Assembly (NCBI RefSeq): GCF_964204645.1
Contig: NC_134035.1
Span: 696,001 to 760,000, forward strand
Source of the DNA: Tubulanus polymorphus
Lineage: Eukaryota; Nemertea; Palaeonemertea; Tubulaniformes; Tubulanidae
Reading direction: 5' to 3'
DNA length: 64,000 nucleotides
The translations under genes were made by a program, and so were the position numbers. A model generated the notes under the pieces. It was not told the DNA's origin and did no database searches. It worked only from the letters and a program-made list of their open reading frames with translations. Positions 27,987 through 39,918 of the stretch are shown piece after piece (positions within the stretch are counted from its first letter, which is position 1; each line of letters starts with the position of its first letter).

Positions 27987-29097
27987 TATACGTATAGATA
28001 GAATTTCTTTTTATCCAATTGATGAATTTGCTATGCACTTTAGAGAGTAGGTTGGAATTGATGCCGTTTTGTAATTTTTTGAAAGCTTTTATTGGGCTTT
28101 ATGTGCGCGGTCTGAGTAATGTGTTTCCATTTAAAATCTATGGTACCAGGGTAAATTATGCAGTGTGCGTCAAACGAAAAATAACAATAAAAAAATTTCA
28201 ATATCCAAATTAGAAAAATATCTTGACGTTTTTTTTTTCTGTGTGGGTCTTGGCTTATTGGGATATGGTTGAATTTTCTTTTCTTTTTGTATCGGATAAG
28301 GCTCATATTTCGTTGCATCGAAAGCTTTCGTTTTGATTAACCGATTTTCAGTGTCGGTGATTCTGGTATTCGCAAGTATGACTTATTGCTGGATTTTGTA
28401 ACTAAAAATGTGTATTCAGACTTTGATGTTAGATGTATCAAGATCCAAACTGTGAAATTCATAATTTCTGGCCTAAAAACAATGCACAAAGAGACATTGT
28501 CTTTATGTTGTTTTGATAGCAACTGATATCCTCATATCAGTCATTTCTTCACTTGTAGAAGCCTAGAGAATCCAGCGCTGGAGAAATAATTTCTATGATT
28601 GAAATAATTACCGCTGGAATTCTGTGACAAGGGTTGCATTATTCTTATTTACTTTGCGTGAAAAGCGGTTTTGTCCGGGCATTTCTCGATGAAACTGAAA
28701 AAAAAATCGTCAAGCTTGATTTAAGCGCATCTCCACGGCAACACGCAAAATGATACAAGCAAAAATAATCAGCGAAAAGCGGCTCTGATGCTATGGATTA
28801 GTGTGTTACATTTATCTACCGTTTGGAAATGTCATTGCTGTGCTGACCAAGAAACCTTAAAAAGGAAATGTACAATATACGATATTAAAATTATGCATTA
28901 AATGCCCAAAAATCGTATGTTTCAGTTCAGAATTTTTTGCATTTCATTAGAGCGAGTGGCTCGCATCTGGAACTGACACTTTTGTTATTTGTTTGTAACG
29001 ATATATAATGTGGCAAAAATGTACGTTAGAAATATCGCAATTGTTAACGGTTATTTCAACTAGAAAAGCTATTAAGTTCGCAAACGCAGTTTCCACG

Positions 29098-29230
29098 ATG
29101 ACTGATACCGCGAGTCGGACTGATACCGCGAGTCGGACTGATACCGCGAGTTGGACTGATACCGCGAGTTGGACTGATACCGCGAGTTGGACTGATACCG
29201 CGAGTCGGACTGATACCGCGAGTTGGGGTA
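29098..29230 (+). repeat. 18-bp minisatellite, about 7 copies
   Basis: Tandem GACTGATACCGCGAGTCG/TTGG units. The 18-bp period keeps ORFs open on both strands, which explains the repetitive ORFs here. Confidence 0.95.
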
Positions 29231-31306
29231 TTGTCGCTAAAACGAATGAATAATCGTCCGCATAAAACTCGTTAAAAAGACATATTTTTCGATTCTGTTG
29301 CCGCCCGTCTTGGTAATAAAGCGTTGACACTGATTCGACTTCCTCGACTTTTAAACGATTACTTGATATTCATACCGTCCCATGTATATTAAGCACCAGC
29401 AGTGTCAAGACATGATCTATAGGCCCGACTGCTGCCAAACTAATGATAAACTGTTCAAATTATGATGGTGTCAAAACTATGATGATCTTATAACTAGATT
29501 AATACTTTCTATGACAAAAAATACCATCTTATGCGCTTGCAGTTTAGTATTTTACAGATAAGAAACAATTTCGACTTCACTTTAGCCAAAACGTCTAGCA
29601 TACAACTAGCGTTGCAAACGAAAGACAGCTTTATATGTGGTATTTAAGCTTCTACGTAGCTTCATACTCTGGCAACGAACTCCCACTCTTTTTATTATTA
29701 TTAGAGATATTCTATCTTCTATATTATCATCGCAACGCATCAACGTGTTAAGTCCCTATTTCACGACAAGTCATCAAGAAGCGGGGAATAAATTCATAAA
29801 TTTCACACCTAAGAACGTCATAAAAACAGCGCAACTCGGCGTGAAAACTCTGTTTATTATGTGAAAAAATCATTCAGACGGTTTTAAGTTTTATTTTGTT
29901 AATCGATTCGGGGATTTAAAGCGATATAAACCGAATAAAGCATCCGTTCTCACAGGCTCGTTCTGGTTTGTTATCACCGTTGAACACGACGAGTCCAATT
30001 CGATAAATATTTTATAGCTAGACAGGATATGAAACGATATATCGGTTGATTGCGGTGATCGCGTGCGACAGCGATTCCGACCGGTGGTAAATCAATTTAT
30101 AATTCCAGTTTAATAATAAGAAGGCACCGGCGACGCCGCATCGACTGTTTTTATATTTTGTGTAGTAATTTCCTTTTTGTCGATGATGTAAAATTAGGAA
30201 TTTACAGTAACACGAAACGCTTTTCCTCTGAACCCGTCTGCGCCGCGTGCGCTGCGTGCTTCATCTAAAATACTAAATGCATTTCCCGAGAAGATATGAG
30301 TTGGCTAAAATGTACCAGCTATCATTATTCATTTTAATAATGATTATCATAATAATGATGATAATTTATATTTTCATACCGCCTTACGCATGCGCTTCAA
30401 AGCGGTTTACAACAATTATACTAAATATAGTTTAAAACACTGAATATAAATAGAAATGTCAGACGGGTATAAGTATAATTGTGTTTACCTATGGCATTTT
30501 TACCTCTGGCATTTCTACCCATGGCGTCATTACCTACGGCATTTTTTTAACTATATTGATGTGAAGTTTACTTAATAATCGAGTAAGTAACATATAATGA
30601 TAGTTGGGACATTGGTTCTTTCTTTATATACAAATTGGGATTTGTTTTCCTACATGCAGCGACTCTTCTTGCCTTGGATCTGTAAAGATTCGATGCGGAA
30701 AGCGAATTCCGGTACAATTTCAGTGGAAAAGTTTAAGACATATAGTCACGCAGGGCACGCGATTATCAGAGGCAATCGGCACCATGACAATCGCAGTCAA
30801 CTGTTTACTTATTTCATGTTTTTCCTCTTGGTGTTATGTTAAACATTTCGCTCCTCTGGGGTCTGTTTGACAGTTTTACGAATAAGCGACTCCGCAAACC
30901 AGGAATAAAGTCTGCCTGCGTGATGATATTTAGACTATGTACCGGTGATAGTCCTGTTCAAAGCAACACGTTGAATGTTGATATTGTGGTCACCCCCCCC
31001 CCCCCCCCCTCCCCTCCCCTCCCCCATAGCGACGTGGCTTTTACTCGTTATGAGTTGGTGTCTCGGCGGAACTCGAAAAAAAAAACACGCAATGATAACA
31101 ACTGTTATAAAGTATGCATGGTTTCATTGGCGCTCCGAAAAAAACAACAAACGGTCTGATTTGATTTGAAGCGTTCCAGGAAACAGATTGATAACGACCA
31201 CGCGATTATTCACTCGTCCGCTCCGTTGGATGCAACATGATTTTGGTTTTAATTTGTCGTTGTAAAAATCGCCGTTTTTAATAGAGAAGAAATACTGACC
31301 TACTCA

Positions 31307-31633
31307 ACTGTCTGTCACACATGCTCTTCGTGCGACGTTTTGGTCCGTAATTTCGTTAATAATCGGTTGATCTGTAAATATTTTGCATCAATTTGTTCAG
31401 TAAGGAATTTGCATTCAGAAATAAATCACGAACTGGCATAAATTTGTTTGTGTTTTCTTCTATCAGAGATAGTTTACCTAGCATACGCTCGCGTAATGCT
31501 GAGAAACGGCTTTTATGGCCCGTCACGTGGCGCCACCTACTGTATTTTGATATGCTAAAAGTGATGCGTAATAAAGGTAGATTATTAACGAAAAGACCAT
31601 AACGTCGCACGGAGAGCAGGTGTGACAGACAGT
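31307..31633. mobile_element. Foldback/MITE element, copy A
   Basis: Long inverted ends: left ACTGTCTGTCACACATGC and a further GTGCGACGTTTTGGTC; right GACCATAACGTCGCAC and ending GTGTGACAGACAGT. About 327 bp, no ORF. Its central part (AACTGGCATAAATTTG to GATATGCTA) recurs at 33924-34050 in copy B. No target duplication was seen. Confidence 0.75.
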
Positions 31634-32217
31634 AAGCAAACTTACCTCTCAGAGTTTCGACGTAAGGAAGGAGACTAAGGATATTATTACGCAACCTACC
31701 TTTTGTTGAACCAAAATGCAGCTGGCAATTTCAAGTCGAAGTGAGAAATTTCGGAGACCGAATGAGCTGATGTAGGTCCACTGACGTAGGTTTAGTGTCA
31801 CAGCTAGGAAATATTTTAGAAAGTAGATAATAGCTGAAACAAACCCCTTTTTTTCAAATTGCTCGACCCACAACAACTCTGTGCTCAAAGTAAGTTAGTG
31901 CCAGATGCTCATAGGTTGGCTAAAGTAGAATATCGGGCCCCAGTTTCAAATACAGAGAATTCAACACTAATATAACGAAAGATGACGTTTGAAAAGTTTC
32001 CTAAAAGCAATTTATTGATTCAACGTTTCGAACATAACCCAATATAGTCATCTTCTCTCTGGTGATACTATAGTGTGGGATTCTTCATATATCGTCCATG
32101 GACATTCAATTTCACAAATGGTTTTCACAGTTCTCAGTGAAGTTTGACCTCAGACTCATGGAGTTTTACAGTCCATGGTTAGACCAGTGTTCTCAGTAGG
32201 TGTAGTGTGTTTGCTAT

Positions 32218-32300
32218 AGGGACACCAAATCAAAACAAATCAAACGGAATCTACCAATCAAATAAATAACAGGGTAAATCCCTGTTCAAACATTTTAAAA
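32218..32300 (+). repeat. Dispersed repeat, copy 2 of 3
   Basis: GGGACACCAAATCAAAAC and AATCAAACGGAATCTACC match the repeat at 84-165. It lies just past the 3' end of the LamG gene. Confidence 0.6.
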
Positions 32301-32310
32301 AAGAAAAACG

Positions 32311-33186
32311 CTAATTATTCAAGTCAAAACTCACTGCGGAAATACCGCAAGCGAAGTTTTTGATTGTCGCTACATCATTTCGAATATCTACTGGACTAAC
32401 TTTAACCAACTTCTGAACAACTGGCATCGCCTTATTTTGAAGTAAGCTGTGATACGCACCCCCGAAACAAATTTGTCTCATCATATTCAGCTGATCCGGT
32501 GACGACGTGTTGTAAAATTCGCCGAACAACACCACGTTTTTCATCAGCCCGTCCAGCTGACCCCCGTCGCTGTTTTCACCGATATCCAGTCGTCCCGTGG
32601 TCGACGAGGAACGATCATCGAATATCTGCTGGTAGATATCCGCAGTACCGTTATCCACAGAGCGCACCGTAAACTGTAAACCGTTCGATTCTTTCCGCGC
32701 GCTCCAGCTCACTGCGTTCCACTGATTTTGTGTCAGTTTGGCGACCGTCGGTTGTACTGTCGGATCGTTGTTTGTGAGCTTGATTTTCAGAAATCCCGAC
32801 TGTTGAAAAATACCGATTCCGTTGTGCCACGAGAACAAACCGCCTTGGTAAATATTTCGCGGAAACACGCAAAATACGTTCGTCATTCCGCTCGAGTTCA
32901 ACGCGTCGAACTTCGAGTCGTGGTTGGCGATTTCAATTCTGCGCGATTTCGGATAGGAAAAATCGCAAACCTTTCGACCGTCATCGTCTGCGTAATACTC
33001 ATAACTGTACTGAAAACTACCGTTTATTCCATTGGAAGAATAGTCCCGCGCGTCGCCGTCCAGTGGCCACACTCCGATTGCCGTTCCGAATTCACTAGCC
33101 CATGTAGCCCACGTTGGCGATGATGTAGACGTAGTCAGCCCTATTGATAAACTTAACAGCAGATACAAACGATGTGTGAAATTCAT
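32311..33186 (-). CDS. Secreted LamG/concanavalin A-like jelly-roll protein
   Basis: Single-exon 291-aa ORF from ATG. A signal peptide (MNFTHRLYLLLSLSIGLTTS) precedes a mature chain with a laminin-G/ConA-like lectin fold. Visible signs are VWPLDGDARDYSSNGING near the start (the usual LamG_3 opening, where a WxFD-like strand meets a D..G-N loop), a central WNAVSWSA strand, and LDGLMKNVVLFGEFYN near the end (the common G-x-(I/M)-D-V-x-(I/L/F) closing strand). Four cysteines (VCDFS, VFCVF, QICFGG, FACGIS) suggest two disulfides. Likely extracellular binding protein; ligand unknown. The short C-terminal tail has no known motif. Confidence 0.75.
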   Translation of the reverse strand: MNFTHRLYLLLSLSIGLTTSTSSPTWATWASEFGTAIGVWPLDGDARDYSSNGINGSFQYSYEYYADDDGRKVCDFSYPKSRRIEIANHDSKFDALNSSGMTNVFCVFPRNIYQGGLFSWHNGIGIFQQSGFLKIKLTNNDPTVQPTVAKLTQNQWNAVSWSARKESNGLQFTVRSVDNGTADIYQQIFDDRSSSTTGRLDIGENSDGGQLDGLMKNVVLFGEFYNTSSPDQLNMMRQICFGGAYHSLLQNKAMPVVQKLVKVSPVDIRNDVATIKNFACGISAVSFDLNN

Positions 33187-33923
33187 GTTTGCGCGGGATT
33201 CGCGGTGCGCGGCATCTCGCTAGATGATTTTGAAAAGAGTAGCGAGCGCGATGATAACGGGCCGTTTCATTTATCTGAACGCGCGGTCTGTTGGTCGTCG
33301 ATAAGCCGCGTTCTAATGAAGCGATGACGATACGGCGTTGTCGTCGCCGGCATCAGCAAAACAGCGATAAATTCATCGCACAATTTTTCGCTCGAGGAAT
33401 AAAAACTATTACATAACGACTGGCGCGCGCGGGCGCAAATACGACGTGTGGTCGTGAAAAATCGTGTTCTCGAAAAAGGTTCGTTCCGAACAATTACCGT
33501 TATACGTGACGGCGAAAATTGGAATATACGTGTCGATCAGTCATTCTGTCGGTTTGATACATGGCGGACGAAGTGGCCAGTCGCGTGCGAACGGGCTATC
33601 ATAGAAACGCCGCGACGAAAACAATGCCGACAAAATAGATGCCTTTCTCGTTAGTGGTAATGCGTAATTCTAATTCGAAACCTGTCAACGGGCGCTATAG
33701 TTGTCGTCAACGCGTTATTAATGATTTATCATCGTGAGATATCCACATCATCGTTTTTTATATTATATGTATCCAATTTAAGTGCAGTTTGGAAATAGCC
33801 CCAATGTACTTTTTACTTGTAAAAACCTGCAGCACAGATACACCCGGTGACGACAGAGGTTGCAGTTGTTCAAACGTTGATTTCAGTTGTCCCTTGTCCT
33901 AAACCATGCGATTCATCTAGAAT

Positions 33924-34293
33924 AACTGGCATAAATTTGTTTGTGTTTTCTTCTATCAGCGATAGTTTACCTAGCATACGCTCGCGTAATGCTGGAAAAC
34001 GGCTTTTATGGCCTGTCACGTGGCGCCACCTAGTGTATTTTGATATGCTAATGAGCAGGTGATGACGTCACCGTAACGTTTCCGAGCGTCCGCGGGGCAT
34101 TTTTAAGCATTACGCGAGCGTATGCCGAGTAAACCATCGCTCATAAACAAAAACAACTTTATTGAAAATTGTTGTTTATTTCTGAAAGCAAATTCCTCAC
34201 TGAACAAATTGATGCGTAATTAAGGTAGATACACCGATTATTAACAAAATAACGGACCAAAACGTCGCACGGAGAGCATGTGTGACGGACAGT
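33924..34293. mobile_element. Foldback/MITE element, copy B
   Basis: Shares AACTGGCATAAATTTG, ACCTAGCATACGCTCGCG and CGTCACGTGGCGCCACC-like blocks with copy A, and ends GTGTGACGGACAGT. It lacks the left terminal repeat. It keeps an internal inverted arm absent from copy A: CATACGCTCGCGTAATGC is mirrored by GCATTACGCGAGCGTATG about 120 bp later. A TGACGTCA palindrome lies between the arms. Confidence 0.7.
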
Positions 34294-34674
34294 AATGTAT
34301 GTTAGCCCGGATAACAGTAGTATCACTCATATTGCCCTTTCTACAACCGAAACCCAAAACCCTTTGAATAGAATTTTTTACAAAAGACCACATCTTTCAT
34401 AATTACAATTAATACCCGGTCACCAGTTGCTGCACTTGTGAAAATGTAATAGGCCTCAGTATATTCACCAAAAAAACCTAGACATAAGTATCACTGATTT
34501 TGTTGAATAGAACGTTGCCATTTGATTTCACACGCTGAGATTGTGCAATATAGCAACTGCATAGAATATTCATTCGATAATTTAGAACAGATTCTAGTCG
34601 TTGTGTATGATTACACAATAGATCATCAGCCCGATATTCGTTACGCTTCGCTTGTTTAAAGTGCTCTACTCCCC

Positions 34675-34730
34675 TTCAGAAATAACACCTCCCCTTCAGA
34701 AATAACACCTCCCCTTCAGAAATAATACCT
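34675..34730 (+). repeat. 20-bp tandem triplicate
   Basis: CCCCTTCAGAAATAACACCT repeated three times. Confidence 0.9.
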
Positions 34731-34835
34731 AACACTAAGCGAACGCGAGAAGAATTTACAATTTTTCTATACGATATTTGATGAGTAAATGATTAGTCGA
34801 ATATTTGATGAATAATCCGTTTAAGACGGGTTGAT

Positions 34836-35081
34836 TTGAGAGACCTCACCTCAACGCTAAACCGCTGCGTAGAATTCCTTCCCCCGAACACATTATCAGT
34901 TGATGCTGATCCGAATTATCACGAGTCGTTCGCTTTTTACGTGCGCGCGACAATCGTCGAAATGGACGGTGTGCGTGCCTGGCTGGAAACTATGGACAAC
35001 ATCCATTATCACCAGTTTCTCCAATCACTCGTCCAGAACCACGACGAGTCGACGATTCACTCAACGAAATTAATAAGATAA
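34836..35081 (+). CDS. Possible orphan terminal exon, function unknown
   Basis: Open frame ending at TAA with coding-like codon use, including the stretch FYVRATIVEMDGVRAWL and MDNIHYHQFLQSLVQ. The frame has no ATG at its start, so it could only be the last exon of a spliced gene or a pseudogene remnant. No family is recognised, and no upstream partner exon was found. Confidence 0.25.
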   Translation: MRDLTSTLNRCVEFLPPNTLSVDADPNYHESFAFYVRATIVEMDGVRAWLETMDNIHYHQFLQSLVQNHDESTIHSTKLIR

Positions 35082-35347
35082 TTGAAACGGTTAAAGGAAA
35101 CAATTCTCTTTCGCCGGAAATAGATCGACCGTTTCCGCCGCGCGCCTATCATTAAGGTGATTAAAATAATGTGTGAGGCGCCTCGGATAGAAATAGGTCG
35201 AGACGCTGTACACAATATCCGATACACAAAATCGCACAATCAATTATTATTTTTATGGGATTTATTGTGCAAGGATCGTTCACCCCCCTCCCCCTTCCCC
35301 ACAGAAAAATAAACTCCCTCATCACTTGAATCTTCATTCATTTTTAA

Positions 35348-35452
35348 ATGTCTTGAAAATAATTTTTTTTGATCTTAAAACAGGGATTGACTCTGTAATC
35401 TATTTGGTTGGTAAATTTCGTTTGATTTTTTCTTGTTTGATTGAGTGTCACT
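35348..35452 (-). repeat. Dispersed repeat, copy 3 of 3 (inverted)
   Basis: The reverse strand reads AATCAAACGAAATTTACC and AGTCAATCCCTGTTTTAAG, matching the copies at 84-165 and 32218-32300. Confidence 0.6.
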
Positions 35453-36530
35453 TTTAAACCCACCACACCTGCCGGGAGCGAAACAGAGGGTTTGATTTTG
35501 AAATCGGATATCGAAGTATAGATATATAGTTGTGTGGTCGGCGGTCTAATTTACAGCATTTGTTTAAATCGAAGTACATAATAAGACATGACCCGGTTGT
35601 CGCCATGTTTTGTAACCCAACAATTTCAGGCACATGAACTATTCAAAGATAGTGGTTATCGTTCAACCTGATACATCTGTTCAAGTTATATTCAGTCAGT
35701 GATATCTCATTATCATCGCTGTTGATGTTGAGAGTAATTGAATTGCGCATGTTTTAAATATACACCACCACACTCCGTCGTTGTCTCAGCGTCACTTGTT
35801 ATGGTTCTGCCAAGCGCGTCTGATATCAAGACGAAACTCAGTAAACGAAAGCTTTGTTCGGTCTACGTTGAGAGTCACAATCGCGCTTCGTAAACAACAA
35901 GGATTTCAACGACGATTTCAGAGAGGTAAATTTTGAATCAAGTTTTCGAAATACAATCAATATGACTGAAACGTTAAGATAAAAACCGATTTCTTTTAAT
36001 TTGTAAATAGTCGGTTTTTATCTTATCATCTGTTCACCACGTTTGAGTGTGGTTATCGTACCATGACTGAAACGATTTTCTATCGATCTTTGAAAACATG
36101 AAATGAAACCAACCGGAACTATGATCGATAGTGGCTCAAAGGAAAGAATTTCTATCAACTTTTATTTTGATAATTTTTATATAATTAGACTAGTACTGAT
36201 TTGTATAATAAAGATGTATCAGATACCAGATTACCTACAGTGCATAACCTAGTCAACGCCTTGAATCTAATACTGGGGCGTCAACTAGTATTGTGTCATA
36301 TCTTAAATTAATTTACTGGGTCCTTCAGGTAATAAGTTTATGTTAACTTCACCAGTCGTCAAGCGTCTTATAATACATTATGTATCTATTCCGCGAACAT
36401 ATAAACATATAAACTACCATACGTAATAATAACGAGGAATAAGAAAAAGTGCAGGAAACACACATACACATCAAGTCCTATAATCCTATAAACATTAACA
36501 TCGTGTCATTCTTTATTTTTCTAGTTGAAT

Positions 36531-37541
36531 ATGAATAGGACAAGAACAGCGACGAACACAGATATGGGTCGAGCTGATGAGGAGAACACCAGTCTCCCCG
36601 TCGGTTTCCAACGGGTCTCGTGCACTCTTACACCCGATCATGAAAGTGCTTTAAACGCGCTTAAGGCGTTTACGGTTATGCTGTCCAGTTGTTCGGCGCT
36701 GATCGGTTTTCCTTTGAACTTGCTCATTATTGCTGCCTTCGTAACCAATCTTAAACTGCGAATCCCTCTGAACTATTTTACAGTCATTATGTCGATTATC
36801 GATGCGATCCACGCCTTCGTCAACGAACCGATCTTAATCAGCCGCGTCTTCGTGCCGTATACGTACCCGCATTTCATCTGCGCGATACGGCTATTGGTCA
36901 GCCACTGGACGTTCTTCAATTCGGTCATCACCGTCACCATTATAAGCGTTATTCGCTTCGGCAGTATCGTCAAAGGCACGAACAACATAGCGCCGATAAC
37001 GGCGATCATAGCGATCAGTATCGTCCAAGCCGTCTGCGGTATTACGGGTATCTTATCGCTCACCAATCCGACAGACGTTAGGATGAGTTTCTGTCAGTAC
37101 TACCGATTGACGGAGATAATAGTCGCGCCCGATGGCAAACCGGTAAGACATGCCGATCTTTCCTGGCTGTCATTTTTTGCCCTCGTCTGTGTGGGTTTCA
37201 TAGTGACGTCACTTTGTTACGTGGGTATCGTATGTATATTCCAGACGCGATACGCTGTGGTAAGAAAACAAAGATTCATTTTGCTAGGTATGAAAACTGC
37301 TTTTATCAACGTGATCAGTTTCTCGATCTTGTACTTTTCGGCATTCGCTATCGGATTCGTCGGAGCCAACATGTGGACGTGCCCGGTGGTCAACGAACTG
37401 TGCCGATTTTTAACGAGTCTAACCTATCTACACACGGTCATCAATCCGCTTATTTGCATCGCTCAGAACTCGTTTCTACGCGAAGTGATCAGAAAACTGA
37501 TCGGGTGCGCACCGACGGCTACTGTCTCCGTCATCGTTTGA
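36531..37541 (+). CDS. Divergent orphan class A (rhodopsin-like) GPCR
   Basis: 336-aa single-coding-exon receptor. The ATG at 36531 is the start; upstream CTTTATTTTTCTAG at 36511-36524 is a splice acceptor, and a candidate 5' UTR exon ends with AGAG/GTAAAT at about 35925. Seven hydrophobic segments are visible. TM1 has GFPLNLLII (N1.50 kept), TM2 has MSIIDAIHAF, and TM3 ends SVIRFGSIV, so the DRY aspartate is lost. TM7 has VINPLICIAQN, an NPxxY variant with C for Y. Cysteines in FICAIR and SFCQYY can form the TM3-loop 2 disulfide. The absent DRY and FxxCWxP motifs make the ligand class unreadable. Confidence 0.85.
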   Translation: MNRTRTATNTDMGRADEENTSLPVGFQRVSCTLTPDHESALNALKAFTVMLSSCSALIGFPLNLLIIAAFVTNLKLRIPLNYFTVIMSIIDAIHAFVNEPILISRVFVPYTYPHFICAIRLLVSHWTFFNSVITVTIISVIRFGSIVKGTNNIAPITAIIAISIVQAVCGITGILSLTNPTDVRMSFCQYYRLTEIIVAPDGKPVRHADLSWLSFFALVCVGFIVTSLCYVGIVCIFQTRYAVVRKQRFILLGMKTAFINVISFSILYFSAFAIGFVGANMWTCPVVNELCRFLTSLTYLHTVINPLICIAQNSFLREVIRKLIGCAPTATVSVIV

Positions 37542-37710
37542 TCTGATTTCGATTCTGGCGCCGTTTTCAATATCTTCTAAACGACCAATATACATTTCGC
37601 ATGCGTTTTCTTACAGAGGGACGTGTTTGAACTGTATATTATTATAGGATCCTTGTGCTATATTAGAAAAATCTATTATTCATTATTATCAGTTCTATTC
37701 TTAGAAAGGT

Positions 37711-38115
37711 CTCCTCCCGTCCATTGGTGCCCCATCCATTGGTGCCCCATCCATTGGTGTCCTATCCATTGGTGCCCCATCCATTGGTGTCCCGTCCATT
37801 GGTGCCCCGTCCATTGGTGTCCCATCCATTGGTGCCCCATCTATTGGTGTCCTATCCATTGGTGCCCCATCCATTGGTGTCCTATCCATTGGTGCCCCAT
37901 CCATTGGTGTCCCGTCCATTGGTGCCCCGTCCATTGGTGTCCCATCCATTGGTGCCCCATCTATTGGTGTCCTATCCATTGGTGCCCCATCCATTGGTGC
38001 CCCATCCATTGGTGCCCAATCCATTGGTGCCCCATCCATTGGTGCCCCATCCGTTGGTGCCCCATCTATTGGTACCCCAGCTGTTGGTGCCCAATCCATT
38101 GGTACCCTCGCCGTT
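37711..38115 (+). repeat. 15-bp minisatellite, about 27 copies
   Basis: Tandem CCATTGGTGCCCCAT units with C/T variants just downstream of the GPCR stop, probably in or beyond its 3' UTR. Long ORFs in several frames and both strands arise only from the 15-bp period. Confidence 0.95.
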
Positions 38116-39063
38116 GTATTCAGTGTACGGATTGATATTTGATGTTAAACCATGTTCTTGCATGTATTAATGACTGAATATATTTAATTATCATGTATTA
38201 TCACTTGCTCGTTGTTATGGAGAATATATTGCGATGAATAAAACGTTGTCTGTTCTGTATCTGTAGTGTTCTTTCCTTATTCTCGTGTCACATCTCTGAG
38301 GACACTGAAATATATATTTACCTAAGAGACTTTTCTCATCCAGAATATCAGTTTCTCTGTACATATTTCATATACCCATATTCACTATTGTAATCTAATT
38401 TGAGGAAGCAATTATGATTCACTACCTTGCGCACACGGATCACTACTTGGGAGGCTCCTTTAGTTTTTTTTCTGTTAATCCCTCCTACATCATATTGAAA
38501 TTTCTCATTTTTTAAATGAAATGCTATGTTTTAATTCTATGCAGAAAATATGTAAGAATAAAGTATAAAAGAACGGTCTGGCTCGGTGGTCGACATCTGA
38601 GCGGTCAGTTGCGAGTCGTGAGAACGGAAAACAACCTAAATTGCCCGATATTTGTGAAAGCTAACAAAGCAAATCTTAACCGTCCAAACATAACGTACTT
38701 AACTAAAGCAGTTTGAGTTTACGGCAAATAAAATCTAGTTTTACGAAAGTTTTACGCAGCGAGTGTATATCAGAAAATTTAGATCATTTTAACGACGCTT
38801 GTGAACTTTAATGCCGCGGTAAAAATAGGACGCGTATATTGATGATGAGACAATAAACTGGTTAGGTTTAAGATTAAGTTTTAGTTGACGATCATATCGG
38901 AAATCTGTACCATTTGATAATTCATTAAACGTGATAAATCTACGAACGCGTGGAAAATTCGTAAGGAATTTGATATAATGGATACGTTTAATAATGCAGC
39001 GATTCGGGGTATGTAAACTATGAATGTTATAATTTCGATAGTGAAAATACGTTTTATGCAACA

Positions 39064-39200
39064 AGGGTCGGTTGCGTAGTCACTGCTTAGACTTAAGACC
39101 AGTCTAAGACCAACTTAGTTCTATAGCTAATCTAACAACTTAAGACCAGTCTTAATATTTAAGACCACTTTTTGACTTCACGACTGTGCAACCAGGCTCC
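39064..39200. mobile_element. MITE with GGGTCGGTTGCGTAGTC ends
   Basis: The left end GGGTCGGTTGCGTAGTCA and the right end GACTGTGCAACCAGGC are imperfect inverted repeats. The inside carries several AAGACCAGTCT half-sites. A half-copy of the same family lies at 43301-43355. Confidence 0.6.
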
Positions 39201-39690
39201 TTCAAGGGTAACTGACGATTTTTTCAATGTTCTAGTTATTATCCTAAGCATCATCGGAATCGCATCGACTAATTTACAAGCAACCAAAGCGCAGTCTGAA
39301 AGGGTAAAGTATATTGTCCGGTGCGGCTGATTGTGGTATCTAAATTCAAATTGCTTCAAAAGACCATCAGTGTCGGGAATATTGTGTGTATTGCTTTCAG
39401 TCTGGTTGTTCAGTACGTTATTCAGACTGGGAACTCATCTACGGATTGAAACATACAATGTGCGCCACCAGGACTTCCAAATACGTAAGACTCGCAAGTA
39501 CGTGTTTTGTCAGCTTTAGTTATTTATATTCTTCAATTTTTTTATCGGCGACTTGAGCGCATCCAGTTATAAATCATTGAAATGAATAAACAAACAGTAG
39601 ATATATAGATATATAGATATAAATGACCGTTTTAAGGTGAACAACGGATAAATTATTCCATGCGACCTCGGTTTCTCAGAGCGAACAGGA

Positions 39691-39918
39691 GGTCGACTAG
39701 TGGTCGGAACCAATTACCGAACGCACTATAGTTCGGTCGTAACGCATTTCAGTCTTGAACCTAGGTACGAACTACAGCGACCGTGTTCAATCCCGTGATT
39801 GACTATTTCTGGACTATAGTTCCAAAAAACTGACATTCGGTTTTATCTAGGTTTTCCAGACCGACCCTAACTAACTACATTATTGCGTTCGGTTATTGGA
39901 TCCGACCACTTGTCGAGA
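39691..39918. mobile_element. MITE with ~35-bp inverted ends
   Basis: Left GGTCGACTAGTGGTCGGAAC continuing CAATTACCGAACGCA; right TGCGTTCGGTTATTGGATCC continuing GACCACTTGTCGAGAC. The inverted match is about 80-85% over 35 bp, with no ORF inside. Confidence 0.7.

Larger units (their letters stand above)
26917..32310. other. Intergenic, repeat-bearing, no gene recognised
   Basis: 3' UTR of the transgelin-like gene, then sequence holding a mariner MITE (27751-27986), an 18-bp minisatellite (29098-29230), a cytosine run (about 30993-31010) and a foldback element (31307-31633). A segment near 31975-32080 contains a GTTTCGAACAT...GTCATCTTC stretch reminiscent of retroposon tails. The small ORFs look random. 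Confidence 0.5.
33187..36530. other. Intergenic between LamG gene and GPCR
   Basis: Contains foldback copy B (33924-34293), a 20-bp triplicate repeat (34675-34730), one coding-looking exon (34836-35081), a dispersed repeat copy (35348-35452) and the GPCR 5' UTR region. No complete gene recognised. Confidence 0.45.

Noticed and set aside
28947..29330. ORF with repeated QLAVSV on the minus strand
   Set aside because: Product of the 18-bp minisatellite at 29098-29230.
36525..36530. Upstream TTG as start of the GPCR
   Set aside because: It lies directly after a splice acceptor; the ATG six bases downstream is the natural start.
37623..38170. Four overlapping repetitive ORFs (HWCPI-, PLVPH-, MDGAP- and GTNGW-type)
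   Set aside because: Open in several frames on both strands because of the 15-bp minisatellite; no independent coding signal.
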